Made by a program: the position numbers and the translations under genes. A DNA stretch of 64,000 bases, taken from Dactylorhiza incarnata. Taxonomy: Eukaryota; Streptophyta; Magnoliopsida; Asparagales; Orchidaceae. The notes under the pieces were generated by a model that had not been told where the DNA came from, did no database searches, and saw nothing but the letters and a program-made list of their open reading frames with translations. Each line of letters begins with the position of its first letter. The first letter of the stretch is position 1. The stretch covers positions 6,219,001 to 6,283,000 of the forward strand of contig JAWHQI010000028.1 in NCBI GenBank assembly GCA_033032865.1, read 5' to 3'. Below are positions 20,331-30,495 of the stretch, one piece after another.

Positions 20331-20939
20331 ACTAATAAATAATTGCAATAATAATTTAAACAACATAACTAAATTAAATTACTTAATTTGTGGTATATTT
20401 CATATCATGCACAATCAAACAAGATTGTATGTGATCGTTCGTCATATCCAACATTTCTTCTCTCGCACAAAATTTAAACATACAATAAATTGGTGGAATA
20501 CACTAAATTAGCACTGAAGTTTTGGTTTTACACTACATCCACAACATACACCGAATATACTATGTACAATATTATTACAAATGAAATTGTAGAAAATTGT
20601 GGAAATCATTTTAAATAGATTGGTAAAATAGTGGTGTGCAACTATTATGTCAGGATTTCTCATTTGGTGAAAATATTAATTTTAAGAAAGTCAGTTATCA
20701 TGGAATTACATTCCAAGTCATTCAGCAACTATGAAAAATGAAGAACAACAACAACATTTGCAGCTTTGGAAGCATGTTTTCTAGTCCTCTGTTCTAAGAG
20801 AATGCTGAAGAAAACAGGAATTTGAAGAGACCCCTTTTGCTTAATTTTACTAAATCTAGATGGGTTGAGCACTACAATAAGATGAAGGTATCCAATAATA
20901 TTATAAAAACACGCATGAACAGAGAATTTGTGGTATATT

Positions 20940-21200
20940 ACATACCTCGCGGGCTCCAGCGACGACGAGGCGAGCTCCAGCGACGGCGACGGCGAGGCGA
21001 GAGCTACAACAACAGCGAGGCGACGGCGAGGCGAGACGGAGTGAACCGCGAAATACCAGAGTGCGAGTGTGGCGGGCTCCAGGGACGGCGAGGCGAGCTC
21101 TAGCGACGGCGACGACGAGGCGAGAGCGAGATGAAGGAATCGCGAAGAGGGATAGTGCAGTGCGGCGAGAGAGAAGAATCGCAAAAAGGGAGAGTGCGGC
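20940..21200. repeat. GC-rich minisatellite in the MULE 5' region
   Basis: Imperfect repeats of GCGACGGCGAGGCGAG and GGCTCCAGCGACG, embedded in otherwise AT-rich DNA upstream of the transposase. Frames through it are artefacts of the repeat. Confidence 0.7.
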
Positions 21201-21235
21201 TAGCGTTTTACAAAACCCTCAAAAACCCTTAAAAT

Positions 21236-22135
21236 TGTTGGATCTTGAGGCACCCTTAGAGGGGGGGTGAATAAGGGTTTTAGAAAACTTTAATATTTTA
21301 TAGAAAACTTTTGATAATTTATTTGAATAAGAGTGAATATAAAACAAAGAGTAGTAATTCCTCCTTTTGAATTTGTGTGGGAGATGGGTTGGTCTGGAAA
21401 TATGGCCCTCTCAGAGTTTCTGAAGTGCTGGAATAAGGCTCTAATCAATCAGTAGTTGGAGAAGATGAAATCCACCTTTTTATAGGACTGGAAGCTAACG
21501 TCTGCGTTAAGAGTTAACGTCGGGCGTTGACTCAGTATAGAAATAACTTGATGGCTCGGATCTTCAAAACAGGAAGGAGATTCTGCATCTTTGGAAACTT
21601 TTATTTTAGGCAACCTTAACGCTGGCGTTGACTCTAACGCCGGGCGTTGAGTCAAATCATTCCAAAAATGCTCCAGCAATCACGGCAGTTTCCCTCCATT
21701 CATTTTGCATCTTGGCGGGAATAAAAGTTAACGCCGGCGTTAAGAGTTAACGCCGGGCGTTGAGTCAAATCATTCCTGAATTGCTCCTTCAATCACGGCT
21801 GCATTCCTCCTTGCCATAATCATCGATTGTTAACGTAAGCGTTAAGTCCTAACGCCTGGCGTTAAGCTTCTTTCTCTTTTTATTCAGTCGGCAAGCCATC
21901 CCGTCGATCGACAGACCATCCCGTTGATCGCTAACGCTCAGCGTTAAGTCCTAACGCCTGGCGTTAGACATCTTTCAATCTTTCTGCATGTGGATAGTAC
22001 CAGACCAATATTGCAGCAACCTGGTGTCATATCTGTTCAAACCTGCATGCTAAAAACACAATGGCAAACAAGATCAAATACAAGTAGGATTTCTTATTCT
22101 CAAATCAAAGGGATGCGGAAAATCATGTTCCAACA
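21236..22135 (-). mobile_element. solo LTR (copia), 900 bp, TSD AAAAT
   Basis: The plus strand begins TGTTGGATCTTGAGGCACCC and ends CATGTTCCAACA. AAAAT stands on both sides (21231-21235 and 22136-22140). The end sequences match the LTRs of the minus-strand copia element at 41049-53668, so it is a relative. It contains several GTTAACGC...GCGTTA inverted motifs. The internal part was lost by recombination between two LTRs. Confidence 0.93.
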
Positions 22136-22191
22136 AAAATTAGGTGCAAATAGCCATTTTATGGTTGCGGTTAACAATTGCCAAAAAAAAT

Positions 22192-22620
22192 TGATCAGTA
22201 AAGCTATAATTTAGTACTCATCTATCTTATTTAATTTAGCTCACGTAATAACACTAAATGATAAGATAAAAGATTAATCTTATTACAATTGAAAATTTTC
22301 ACAATAAGTCTTATGATCCAAAAAAATTGCAGAATATTAATGAAAATTTTATTGTATTATGACAAACTTAATCTAGTTTTATAAAAAAAAATCAAATATT
22401 TTTAAGATTTTATAAAAGAGAAATCCTATTTTAAATAATTATGGTATATACTTCATATTTAAAAATCTAATAAAAAAATTTATAGGATGAGAAAATTTTA
22501 TTTTGAGTTTATAAGTAAATTTAGAAAATGTATGAGAATGGGATAAAAGAAAATCAAAAGTAAACTAAAAACCTTCATGAGTAGGTGTCACTCTTGAAAG
22601 AACTTTAAATCCTAATCATC
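22192..22620. other. AT-rich spacer without recognised features
   Basis: Between the MULE right end and the Ty3/Tat element. Low complexity, poly-A and poly-T stretches, no ORF or repeat structure noted. Confidence 0.6.
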
Positions 22621-22724
22621 CATACTGATGCGTGCTCATATTTATAACCCGGTTTGAGGTGGTTAGTGGGCGGTTTTCCAAACCCCCACTAACCCCACTC
22701 TCTCCATCATGTCCGGTCAAACGG

Positions 22725-22930
22725 CGTAACCGCCACGCGGCGTAACCACCCACTACGGCGTAACCGCCACGCGGCGTAACCGCCCACTACGGCGTAACCG
22801 CCACTCGGCGTAACCGCCACTCGGCGTAACCGCCACTCGGCGTAACCGCCACTCGGCGTAACCGCCACTCGGCGTAACCGCCACTCGGCGTAACCGCCAC
22901 TCGGCGTAACCGCCCACTACGTGTAACCGC
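22725..22930. repeat. tandem GGCGTAACCGCCACTC array
   Basis: A 16-base unit GGCGTAACCGCCACTC repeats about seven times in a row (22798-22910), with looser copies before it. GGCG...CGCC makes each unit a small inverted repeat. The 3' LTR has fewer copies (30715-30830). Confidence 0.9.
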
Positions 22931-22975
22931 TCCTGAAGAGCCAACCGCCGAGCCCAACCGGGGCTAACCGCCGCC

Positions 22976-23545
22976 TCCTCTCTCTCGAGAGGAGGCGGCA
23001 GCCGGCCGCCGCCCCCCTTGCGGGGGCCGGCCGCCCCCCTTGCGGGGGCCGGCCGCCCCCTCCTTGGAGGGGGTCGGCCCGGCCAGCCGCCCCTCCCTCT
23101 TCGAGGGAGGAGGCCGGCCGCCCCCTCCTTGGAGGGGATCGGCCCGGCCGGCCGCCCCTCCCTCTTCGAGGGAGGAGGCCGGCCGCCCCCTCTTTGGAGG
23201 GGGTCGGCCCGGCCGGCCGCCCCTCCCTCTTCGAGGGAGGAGGCCGCCGGCCGCCCCTCCCTCTTCGAGGGAAGAGGGAGGAGGCCGGCCGCCCCCTCCT
23301 TGGAGGGGGTCGGCCCGGCCGGCCGCCCCTCCCTCTTTGAGGGAGGAGGCCGGCCGCCCCCTCCTTGGAGGGGGTCGGCCCGGCCGGCCGCCCTCCCTCT
23401 TCGAGGGAGGAGGCGGGCCGCCCCCTCCTTGGAGGGGGTCGGCCTGGCCGGCCGCCCCTCCCTCTTCGAGGGAGGAGGCCGGCCGCCCCCTCCTTGGAGG
23501 GGGTCGGCCCGGCCGGCCGCCCCTCCCTCTTCGACGGAGAAGGTC
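22976..23545. repeat. 65-bp GC-rich hairpin array in the 5' LTR
   Basis: Period 65 bp, for example TCGAGGGAGGAGGCCGGCCG at 23101, 23166 and 23231. Each unit holds two self-complementary parts, CCCTCCTTGGAGGGG and CCTCCCTCTTCGAGGGAGG, joined by GGCCGGCC. ORFs over 200 codons in four frames here are by-products of the stop-poor repeat. Confidence 0.93.
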
Positions 23546-23825
23546 GGCCGCCCCTCTCCCCTTGAGGGAGGGCGGCGGTCGGCCCTTCTTCCCCGCGAGG
23601 AAGAAGGCCGCCGCCACCACCGCCCATTTCTGGGAATCCGGCGGTGGCCGACGCCGCCGCTCCGGCGAGATAACCACCCGGCGGTTACCAAACCGCCCGA
23701 TCATGGAAGGGACGCGTGTGGACCGTCCGATCTTTCTATTTTCCTATTTATTTAATTATTATTATTATTTATTTAAATAGAAGGCGCTATCCGCACACCA
23801 TAACCACCATAACTACCCTGGAATC

Positions 23826-23835
23826 CTATAAATAG
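23826..23835 (+). promoter_or_regulatory. TATA box of the 5' LTR
   Basis: CTATAAATAG, about 45 bases before the CT-rich leader; the same sequence is in the 3' LTR at about 31649-31658. Likely start of the element transcript about 30 bases downstream. Confidence 0.7.
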
Positions 23836-24486
23836 GACCCCAGGGGTCTTCATTTGGATCCAGGCTCTCTCTCTCTCTTGGGAAATCCCTCTCTCTCTTT
23901 CTCTCTCTACAGGGACTCTGCCACCGGGAAATCTTCCTACGGGCCTCCTCCGTTCCGCGGAAGTGAGCCTCGCTCGTTCCGCTGAAGTGAGCGCCACCCA
24001 CACTCCGCACCGACGTGTGCACACCCTCAACGTGTGCACTCTTCCCAAATGCTCGCACTCTCCCAGTGCGCCTCTAGACTCCCGCCCAAGGCAAAGCGTA
24101 GAGCGCAAGTGAAGCCTCGATCCTGGAGGAGTCCATCTCAGAAACTGAAGAACCCAGGACTTAGAGAATTTTCCCAAGCTGTTCAGCATCGCGAGAGGTG
24201 GCCTGTCACCCTCTGAACGTCTCTCTCTCTCTCACCCAAAACTGTAAAGAGGCGCGGCCTGTCGCCCTCTATATCTCTAAAGGTTGTAACCACCAGCAAA
24301 GTAGTGAAGTTTGGTCGGCGCAGCTCCGACGACGTGGTTTTTCACCCCGCCTTGGGGTTTTCCACGGTAAAAGTCTCCTTGTCCATTGTCGTCCACTTTG
24401 ACTGTTTGCGCGCACCGGTTCGACTTTCGAGCTAAGGCGGTCGATCTAGACCGGACCACGGAAGAGCCGTGTGCATCCTGCAACAG

Positions 24487-24506
24487 TTTGGCGTCGTCTG
24501 TGGGAA
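24487..24506 (+). other. primer-binding site of the Tat-like element
   Basis: Directly behind the 5' LTR: TTTGGCGTCGTCTGTGGGAA. TGGCGYCGTCTGTGGGAA is the usual primer-site region in plant gypsy elements. Confidence 0.7.
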
Positions 24507-24572
24507 CTCGTTCCCAAAAGCTCTAGAATTCAGAGGACAGTATCCCAGCACAGTGATACTCGACCGACGGAA

Positions 24573-26627
24573 ATGACAAGAAAGACTGCACGAGCGACCG
24601 AAGAGCCTACTCGCGAAGGGCAGCCGGGGTCTGCACCCTCGCCCTCAGGCGTCAACATTGCTCCCGTTGGAGAAGTGGTCGTCACGCCTATGGCAGCCAT
24701 GGAGGAACGGATGAACCGGCTTGAAGAATTCCAAACCGAGATGCTCCTGCTCCTCAGGAACGCCGCAGCCCCGCGTGTTCCCAATCCGCCTCCACAACTG
24801 AATGATGTACCACCTCCGGCAGAGAGCCAACCCTGCGGCGGGTACACCGCCGACATACATCACGCTGCGAGAGATGGGCAGTCCGACACTTGTAGTTCCA
24901 CCCATCCGCTCCACCACCATCATTCGGCAGCTACAGCCCCCGACCAGGAGATGAGGAGAATCACGCGGGAGGAAATCCGTGAGGTGGTGGCAGAAGAATG
25001 CAGACATCTGGGACGGACCCCCGCCTATGCTCGGGGGGCACTCGGACGTGGATCCCCGCTAACTCCCCAGATCCTAGCTTATCCGGTCCCTCATGGGTTC
25101 AAGCTACCCAGCGTGGAAACCTTCGACGGGACCAACGACCCCCTTGAGCACATCAATCACTTCGCAACGGTAATGCGCATCTACAATGCCAGTGATCAAC
25201 TCATGTGCCAAGTCTTCCCAGCGACACTCAAGGGGCAGGCCCGGACGTGGTTCCACTCGCTTAAAGAAGGGGTGATCAACAACTTCGTCAAGCTGACCCA
25301 GGTGTTCGTCGAGCAGTTTGTAGCAAACAGAAGAGTCGTCCGGGATCCCTCCCACCTATCCGGAATACGTCAGAACGAAGGAGAAACACTTAAGGCCTTC
25401 TTCCGCCGATTCACCACCGAGGCTCGACAAATCCCCGGGGTAGACCCAGAGCTCTTGCGAGGGGTTTTCCTTGGCGGACTTCGACCCAGTGGTTTCTACT
25501 CAACTCTGATGAGGGAAACCGTCCCAAGCTATCCCGACCTCATCCATCGGATAGAGGCTCAAATTGCAGCTGACGAAGCGATAGAGGCTCATCGCCAGCA
25601 GTTCGAGGGAGGACTAAAGAGAAAGAAGGAAGAGCCGAACCCGCGGCAGCCAGAAGAACGTAGGAACAATACCCGACGACAAGATCGGCGCGGCAATAAA
25701 GGATCCAACGCATACCGAGAGTATGCTCCACTCAACACTTCTCGTGCTAACGTGCTTTATGCGATTCAGGACAACCCGGCGCTGCGAAGGCCGCGGGAAA
25801 TCCAGCCGAACAAGGGAGATCCCTCAAAATACTGCGAGTTCCACAGAGCACCAGGGCACACAACGGAGGAGTGCGTAAAGCTCAAGGATGAAATTGAGCG
25901 CCTCATCCGTCAAGGCGCCCTCGGAAGGTTCATACAGGACCGTACCCGGAACCAGCCACCAGCTCCCCAGGGGGGACCAGAGAACAGAGAAGTGGTAGGG
26001 ATCGTAGAGACCATCTACGGATCACCTTACGACACAGTCAACTCCATCGCCGAGCACGAGGAATGGGGCAAAGACCGAAGCATTCAAACCTTGGGGACAA
26101 TCTCCTTCGGGGACGAGGACCTCGAAGGGCTGCTCACGCCGCACCAAGACCCCCTGGTCATAAGCGCAGAGATAGGAGATCCCAGCTTCCGCGTCAAAAG
26201 AATACTGATCGACAATGGTAGTTCGGTGAACGTCATCTTCATGACCGCTCTCCAGGGAATGAAGATCCCGAGGGAAAGGCTTCAACAAGCTCCAGGGCCC
26301 ATTCACGGATTCAGCGGAAGTCCGGTCCCCGTCGAGGGGACCATCTCCCTCCCGGTAACCTTGGGAGAGTTCCCGAAGCAGGCAACTCACAACGTTCAGT
26401 TCGTGGCGGTTACAACAGAATCACCGTACAACGTGATCTTCGGTCGTCCGCTCCAGGTAGCATTTGGGGCAATCCCGTCCATCCCGCACCTCGCTATGAA
26501 ATTTGTCACCCCCGTCGGAGTAGGAGTCGTTCGCGGAGACCAAGAGACGGCACGAGCATGCTACCTACAGCAAGTGCAGCCCAACGTCCGAGCAACCTCG
26601 CACACCGGCACTTCAAGCACTAGATGA
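24573..26627 (+). CDS. gag-protease polyprotein of the Tat-like element
   Basis: 684 codons, uninterrupted. I start at the ATG at 24573 (MTRKTARATEEPTR), since the open frame before it runs through the LTR edge and primer site. Order: a disordered N-part with a short coil (AMEERMNRLEEFQTEMLLLL), the retrotransposon gag domain (LPSVETFDGTNDPLEHINHF to about residue 370; GQARTWFHSLKEGVI, GETLKAFFRRFTTEARQIPG), a basic stretch, a zinc-knuckle-like YCEFHRAPGHTTEEC, and a retropepsin-like part near residue 540 with ILIDNGSSVNVIF. The catalytic triplet reads D-N-G rather than D-T/S-G. The ORF stops at TGA without entering reverse transcriptase. Gag forms the particle; the protease would cut the polyprotein. 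Confidence 0.93.
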   Translation: MTRKTARATEEPTREGQPGSAPSPSGVNIAPVGEVVVTPMAAMEERMNRLEEFQTEMLLLLRNAAAPRVPNPPPQLNDVPPPAESQPCGGYTADIHHAARDGQSDTCSSTHPLHHHHSAATAPDQEMRRITREEIREVVAEECRHLGRTPAYARGALGRGSPLTPQILAYPVPHGFKLPSVETFDGTNDPLEHINHFATVMRIYNASDQLMCQVFPATLKGQARTWFHSLKEGVINNFVKLTQVFVEQFVANRRVVRDPSHLSGIRQNEGETLKAFFRRFTTEARQIPGVDPELLRGVFLGGLRPSGFYSTLMRETVPSYPDLIHRIEAQIAADEAIEAHRQQFEGGLKRKKEEPNPRQPEERRNNTRRQDRRGNKGSNAYREYAPLNTSRANVLYAIQDNPALRRPREIQPNKGDPSKYCEFHRAPGHTTEECVKLKDEIERLIRQGALGRFIQDRTRNQPPAPQGGPENREVVGIVETIYGSPYDTVNSIAEHEEWGKDRSIQTLGTISFGDEDLEGLLTPHQDPLVISAEIGDPSFRVKRILIDNGSSVNVIFMTALQGMKIPRERLQQAPGPIHGFSGSPVPVEGTISLPVTLGEFPKQATHNVQFVAVTTESPYNVIFGRPLQVAFGAIPSIPHLAMKFVTPVGVGVVRGDQETARACYLQQVQPNVRATSHTGTSSTR

Positions 26628-26885
26628 ATGACCTCCTCGGCTTCACCTTTTATTTTATGAACTAATGTTTGTATTATGAACAACCACAAAACTTAAAGGT
26701 CGCAAGTAGCCACTTGCGCATGAACCGTCATTTCGTTGTATGTGAACATATGCTTGCTCGTTCTCCTTGCTTAGTAAATGCATGGCTATTCACAGAGCTA
26801 ATTTACTTACAAATCGAGCACATGCAAAGTCGCATTATCTCCAAGGACTAACCCTGGGGGGCTCCACACCAATACAACAAACGGC
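26628..26885. other. noncoding stretch after gag
   Basis: Between the gag stop and the 106-bp array, where pol would begin in an autonomous element. No reverse-transcriptase motif on either strand. Confidence 0.6.
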
Positions 26886-26889
26886 GAGC

Positions 26890-27990
26890 AAGCGACAGGA
26901 CCCTCGGTCCTCCCTTGGTGGCAAGGTCGGTCAAAGGATCGCACCTACACCTGTAGAAGACGGACGACCGGACCCCCTCGGTCCTCGTCTAAGACAAGTG
27001 GCAGGACCCTCGGTCCTCCCTTGGTGGCAAGGTCGGTCAAAGGATCGCACCTACACCTGTAGAAGACGGACGACCGGACCCCCTCGGTCCTCGTCTAAGA
27101 CAAGTGGCAGGACCCTCGGTCCTCCCTTGGTGGCAAGGTCGGTCAAAGGATCGCACCTACACCTGTAGAAGACGGACGACCGGACCCCCTCGGTCCTCGT
27201 CTAAGACAAGTGGCAGGACCCTCGGTCCTCCCTTGGTGGCAAGGTCGGTCAAAGGATCGCACCTACACCTGTAGAAGACGGACGACCGGACCCCCTCGGT
27301 CCTCGTCTAAGACAAGAGGCAGGACCCTCGGTCCTCCCTTGGTGGCAAGGTCGGTCAAAGGATCGCACCTACACCTATCACAGCAGACGACCGGACCCTT
27401 GGTCCTCGTCTAAAACAAGCGACAGGACCCTCGGTCCTCCCTTGGTGGCAAGGTCGGTCAAAGGATCGCACCTACACCTGTAGAAGACGGACGACCGGAC
27501 CCCTTCGGTCCTCGTCTAAGACAAGTGGCAGGACCCTCGGTCCTCCCTTGGTTGCAAGGTCGGTCAAAGGATCGCACCTACACCTATCACAGCAGACGAC
27601 CGGATCCTTTGTCCTCGTCTAAAACAAGCGACAGGACCCTTGGTCCTTCCTTGGAGGCAAGGTCGGTCAAAGGATCGAACCTACACCTATCACAGCAAAC
27701 GACCGGACCCTTGGTCCTCGTCTAAGACAAGCGACAGGACCCTCGGTCCTTCCTTGGAGGCAAGGTCGGTCAAAGGATCGTACCTACACCCAACTCAGCG
27801 GACGACCGGACCATCGGTCCTCGTCCAAATCAAGCGACAAGACCCTCGGTCCTCGTCCAAATCATGCGAGGTCGGTCAAAGGATCATACCTACGCCTATC
27901 CTAACAGACGACCGGACCCTCGACCCTCGTTTAAGACAAGAGGCAGGACCCTCGGTCCCTCCTTAAGCAAATTCGGTCAAAAGATTGCTA
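26890..27990. repeat. 106-bp tandem array
   Basis: About ten copies with period 106 (AGGACCCTCGGTCCTCCCTT at 26897, 27003, 27109 and 27215). Units contain AGGACCCTCGGTCCT and GGACCCCCTCGGTCC, both near-palindromes. The first five copies are almost the same; copies beyond 27360 diverge and swap a short internal segment (TGTAGAAGACGG for TATCACAGCAGA). Noncoding in intent; frames across it are by-products. Confidence 0.95.
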
Positions 27991-28196
27991 CTACGTCAAT
28001 CAAGACAAATAAAATCACCACGGAGCTGATTCACAATCGCACCTTTCCAGGTGTCCTTTTAAACATGTCATCACAAAAACAAAGTAAGATGATATACAAA
28101 CCCAGTCAACAAACGGGGACAGATATCGCGACAAACATAAAAACGCGCGAACAACCCACAACTGGGCATAAGTACAAAGATACAAATGGCTACGCG

Positions 28197-28784
28197 TCAG
28201 ACGCTGACCTCGCCCTCCGAGGCATCGGCATCATCTTCAGACAGGTCGCCTACCCCAAGGCCCTCAACGTCCGCACCACGGACTCTAGCAATCAGACGGA
28301 AAGCCTTCGCCGCTCCTCGACGGAAGGCGATCTCACGCTCATCCTCCAGCTGTGGCTCCACCTCTGAGCTCCAGATCTCCTCACGGATCTCGTCGGCATA
28401 AGTCACGCGATCCTGCTCGTAGTCAAGCGAGTCCCGGTACTCTGCAACTCCCGCAGCCTTTAACTCAACAATCCGCTCCTGTGACGAAAGGCGCCCTATC
28501 TCCGTCTCCAAGCGAGCAACGTCTTCAAGGGCCGCCGCCCGAAGGCGGGCAGACTCATCGGCCTGCTCCTTCTCAGCACGAAGCTCCCCATGTAGCTGCC
28601 TAAGTTCGGCACGCAGACCTGCCTCAACCTGACGGAATCGCGACACATCGCGCTCCCATCCACCCCTGGAAGTCAACAGGGACTCTTGGGACTCCCGGAG
28701 CTCCTTTTGAAGCTGCTCATGGCTATCCTTCAGGCCAACGTAATGGTCATTCCAGGTATGGGCGATACTCGTCTGGACACCAAT
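28197..28784 (-). CDS. antisense gene of the Tat-like element, exon 3 (coiled coil)
   Basis: Begins after acceptor TTTTCTTTTGCAG in phase 0 and ends with TGA at 28199-28197. The protein is a long charged coil (LKDSHEQLQKELRESQESLL, LRAELRQLHGELRAEKEQAD), with an acidic tail (LSEDDADASEGEVSV). It fits the coiled C-part that follows the Transposase_28-type domain in antisense ORFs of Tat elements. Function unknown. Confidence 0.75.
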   Translation of the reverse strand: MGVQTSIAHTWNDHYVGLKDSHEQLQKELRESQESLLTSRGGWERDVSRFRQVEAGLRAELRQLHGELRAEKEQADESARLRAAALEDVARLETEIGRLSSQERIVELKAAGVAEYRDSLDYEQDRVTYADEIREEIWSSEVEPQLEDEREIAFRRGAAKAFRLIARVRGADVEGLGVGDLSEDDADASEGEVSV

Positions 28785-28863
28785 CTGCAAAAGAAAATGC
28801 TTAGAACACGGATGACATTAAAAGAGGAGAAAAAAGAGGATCGAAATCATGCCAACCGCAACT

Positions 28864-29786
28864 TTCATCGCCTCCAACGAAGACGATACTCGTACTCCCT
28901 TTGCCGGGCGCCGGCGAGGGGCCTCATCAGGAACTCGGGGGGCAGGAGACTCGAGTACCTCCACATCTGAAACATCAGGCGCACCCGTGGCCTGAGACTC
29001 GCCAACCGCCACATCCTCTGCTTGCTCTCCCCCTCTGTCCGGGGAACGAGGGGCCGGAACGCGATCAACATTGCGAAAGACAAGGCGCCTCTTCGTCCCA
29101 CGACCCAAAGGAGCCGCAGCAAAGCGTCCTATGTCGGAAGATATCCCACATAGGAGCAAACGTTTCTCCTCCACGCCCTTCGACAGATGGAAAAGGGCCT
29201 TCGATAGCGAACCCGCATCCATAAAGCCAAGCACCGGTACAAACTCATGCTCTCGTCCAGAGATTCTGCGACTACGACCGTGAAGCGATCTCCATTCCTC
29301 TGGAAGAGACCAGGAATTGCGAACATATCCATATAAAGTGTTCCCGTGCCGACGATCGACACGGCTTTCAAATCTAAGCCATCGCTTATTGCTGTGAACC
29401 TCGATGCGCCCGCCGCCATCTGATTCCACGAAGCACAACTCGCGGAACAAGTCCAACGAAATCCGGGATCCGTGCTCTCGAAAGAAGGCAGCCAAACCCA
29501 TCATCCGCATCATGCCCAATGGCGTGTACTGAGAGACCGGACACGCAAAGAACCTCAGGATCTCCACCACCTCCTCGCAAGGAGGCAGGCGAAAGCCAGA
29601 TCGGAGAGAAGAATCGCATATGGTCATCCATCCAGATGGAGGATTTTGGGCCCGCTCTTGGACCCCCGACACCCTGATCTCTAAGTCGTCGGGTATATTG
29701 TACCGCTTCCTCCAGACAGCAATACCCTCGACATTCAGAAAAGAACGACTTCTCATTGGGCGCCCGGAACCTCCACGCTTGGATCC
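28864..29786 (-). CDS. antisense gene of the Tat-like element, exon 2 (Transposase_28-like)
   Basis: Acceptor TTTGTTCTTGCAG leads in phase 0 into GSKRGGSGRPMRSRSF. The domain has YNIPDDLEIRVSGVQERAQN, GWMTICDSSLRSGFRLPPCE and VSQYTPLGMMRMMGLAAFF, which fit the 'putative gypsy type transposon' domain (Pfam Transposase_28 as I know it). A charged tail follows. The donor is either AAA/GTTGCG (exon end 28864) or GCG/GTTGGC six bases on; both keep phase 0. Antisense ORFs between pol and the 3' LTR are known from Tat-lineage elements, but their role is not. It is not a transposase in the catalytic sense. Confidence 0.75.
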
Positions 29787-29824
29787 CTGCAAGAACAAAG
29801 CGGAAAAATAAAGATCAGAATCGT

Positions 29825-30330
29825 CCGACATTAGCCCGCACACGCGCCCGCGCGGATCGCCCGGAGCATGCAAACCCACACACGTGGACCGTGGGTGCAC
29901 TCACCCACGAGTGCTCGCCCACGCGCACGTCCACGCACACACTAGCACGCGCGCGCCCGTGCACGAGCTCAACCGCCCGTGCGCGCGCACCCAAGCACAC
30001 GCGCGCTAGCACGGGCGCGCACCCGCGCGCGCCCGACCGCCCCGCGCGCGCGCACCCGAGCGCGCGCGCGAGCTAGCTCGGGCGAGCATCCGCGCGCGCG
30101 CGCACTAGCTCGGGCGCGCATCCTCGCGCGCCCGACCGCCCCGTGCGCGTGCACCCGAGCGCGCGCGCGCTAGCACGGGCGCGCACCCGCGTGAGTGCTA
30201 GCACGGGCGCGCACCCGAGCGCGCGCACACCCGGTCGCCCCGTGCGTGCACACGTCGGCCCGGGGCGCGCGCTCGCCCGGGGCGTGCGCGCGCCCGCGCG
30301 CGCTTGCCCGGGATGCGCGCTTCCGTGAGC
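29825..30330. repeat. CG-dinucleotide-rich repeats in the antisense intron
   Basis: Loose repeats of GCGCGCGCACCCGAGCGCGC and GCTAGCACGGGCGCGCACCC. Alternating purine-pyrimidine runs such as CGCGCGCGCGC and CACACGCGCG are frequent. It occupies the intron between exons 1 and 2 of the antisense gene. Confidence 0.85.
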
Positions 30331-30495
30331 ACCCCCCCGGGGCGCGCGCCCCCGCGCACACTTCCCCGGGCGCGCGCACCCATGCGCGCGGTTAGGAGCG
30401 ACGACCCGGGGCGCACTCACTTGCATCCCGGCGGCACTCCGCTCACCACGCTCGCCCTTTCTCCAGCGACCTATCCTTACGAATGATTCACTTAC

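Larger units (their letters stand above)
17731..22182 (-). mobile_element. Mutator-like element (MULE), decayed, transposase plus OTU
   Basis: The left end GACAATTGTTATTAGCACCG and the right end, in reverse complement, GGCAATTGTTAACCGCAACC, form imperfect terminal inverted repeats (about 17731-17770 and 22145-22182). Flanks are A-rich (AAAAAAAAC and AAAAAAAAT), compatible with a 9-bp duplication but of low complexity. The coding part is on the minus strand at 18150-20330. A solo LTR (21236-22135) lies inside the 5' region. Without the LTR the element is about 3.5 kb. Confidence 0.72.
22626..24485 (+). repeat. 5' LTR of the Tat-like element, 1860 bp
   Basis: Contains two tandem arrays (22725-22930 and 22976-23545), a TATA box CTATAAATAG at 23826-23835, and a CT-rich transcribed leader. 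It is about 160 bp longer than the 3' LTR, mainly through more units in the arrays. Confidence 0.93.

Noticed and set aside
22753..23780. Several overlapping ORFs of over 200 codons on both strands in the 5' LTR (and 30879-31603 in the 3' LTR)
   Set aside because: They are low-complexity proline/arginine/glycine translations of the 65-bp GC-rich array, open in four frames at once. Lack of stops follows from base composition.
26890..27990. CRISPR-like regular repeat
   Set aside because: Units are contiguous 106-bp tandem copies without unique spacers, in a plant retroelement.
26767..28367. ORFs with a repeating GPSVLPWWQGRSKDRTYT pattern
   Set aside because: By-products of the 106-bp tandem array; the period is not a multiple of three, so the frame changes from unit to unit.
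28864..29786. Active DNA transposase encoded by the antisense gene
   Set aside because: The domain name (Transposase_28) is historical; no DDE residues are visible and the gene sits inside an LTR element.
29815..30416. ORFs rich in Arg/Ala on both strands
   Set aside because: They come from the CG-rich intron repeat; only the edge exon with a proper donor was kept.
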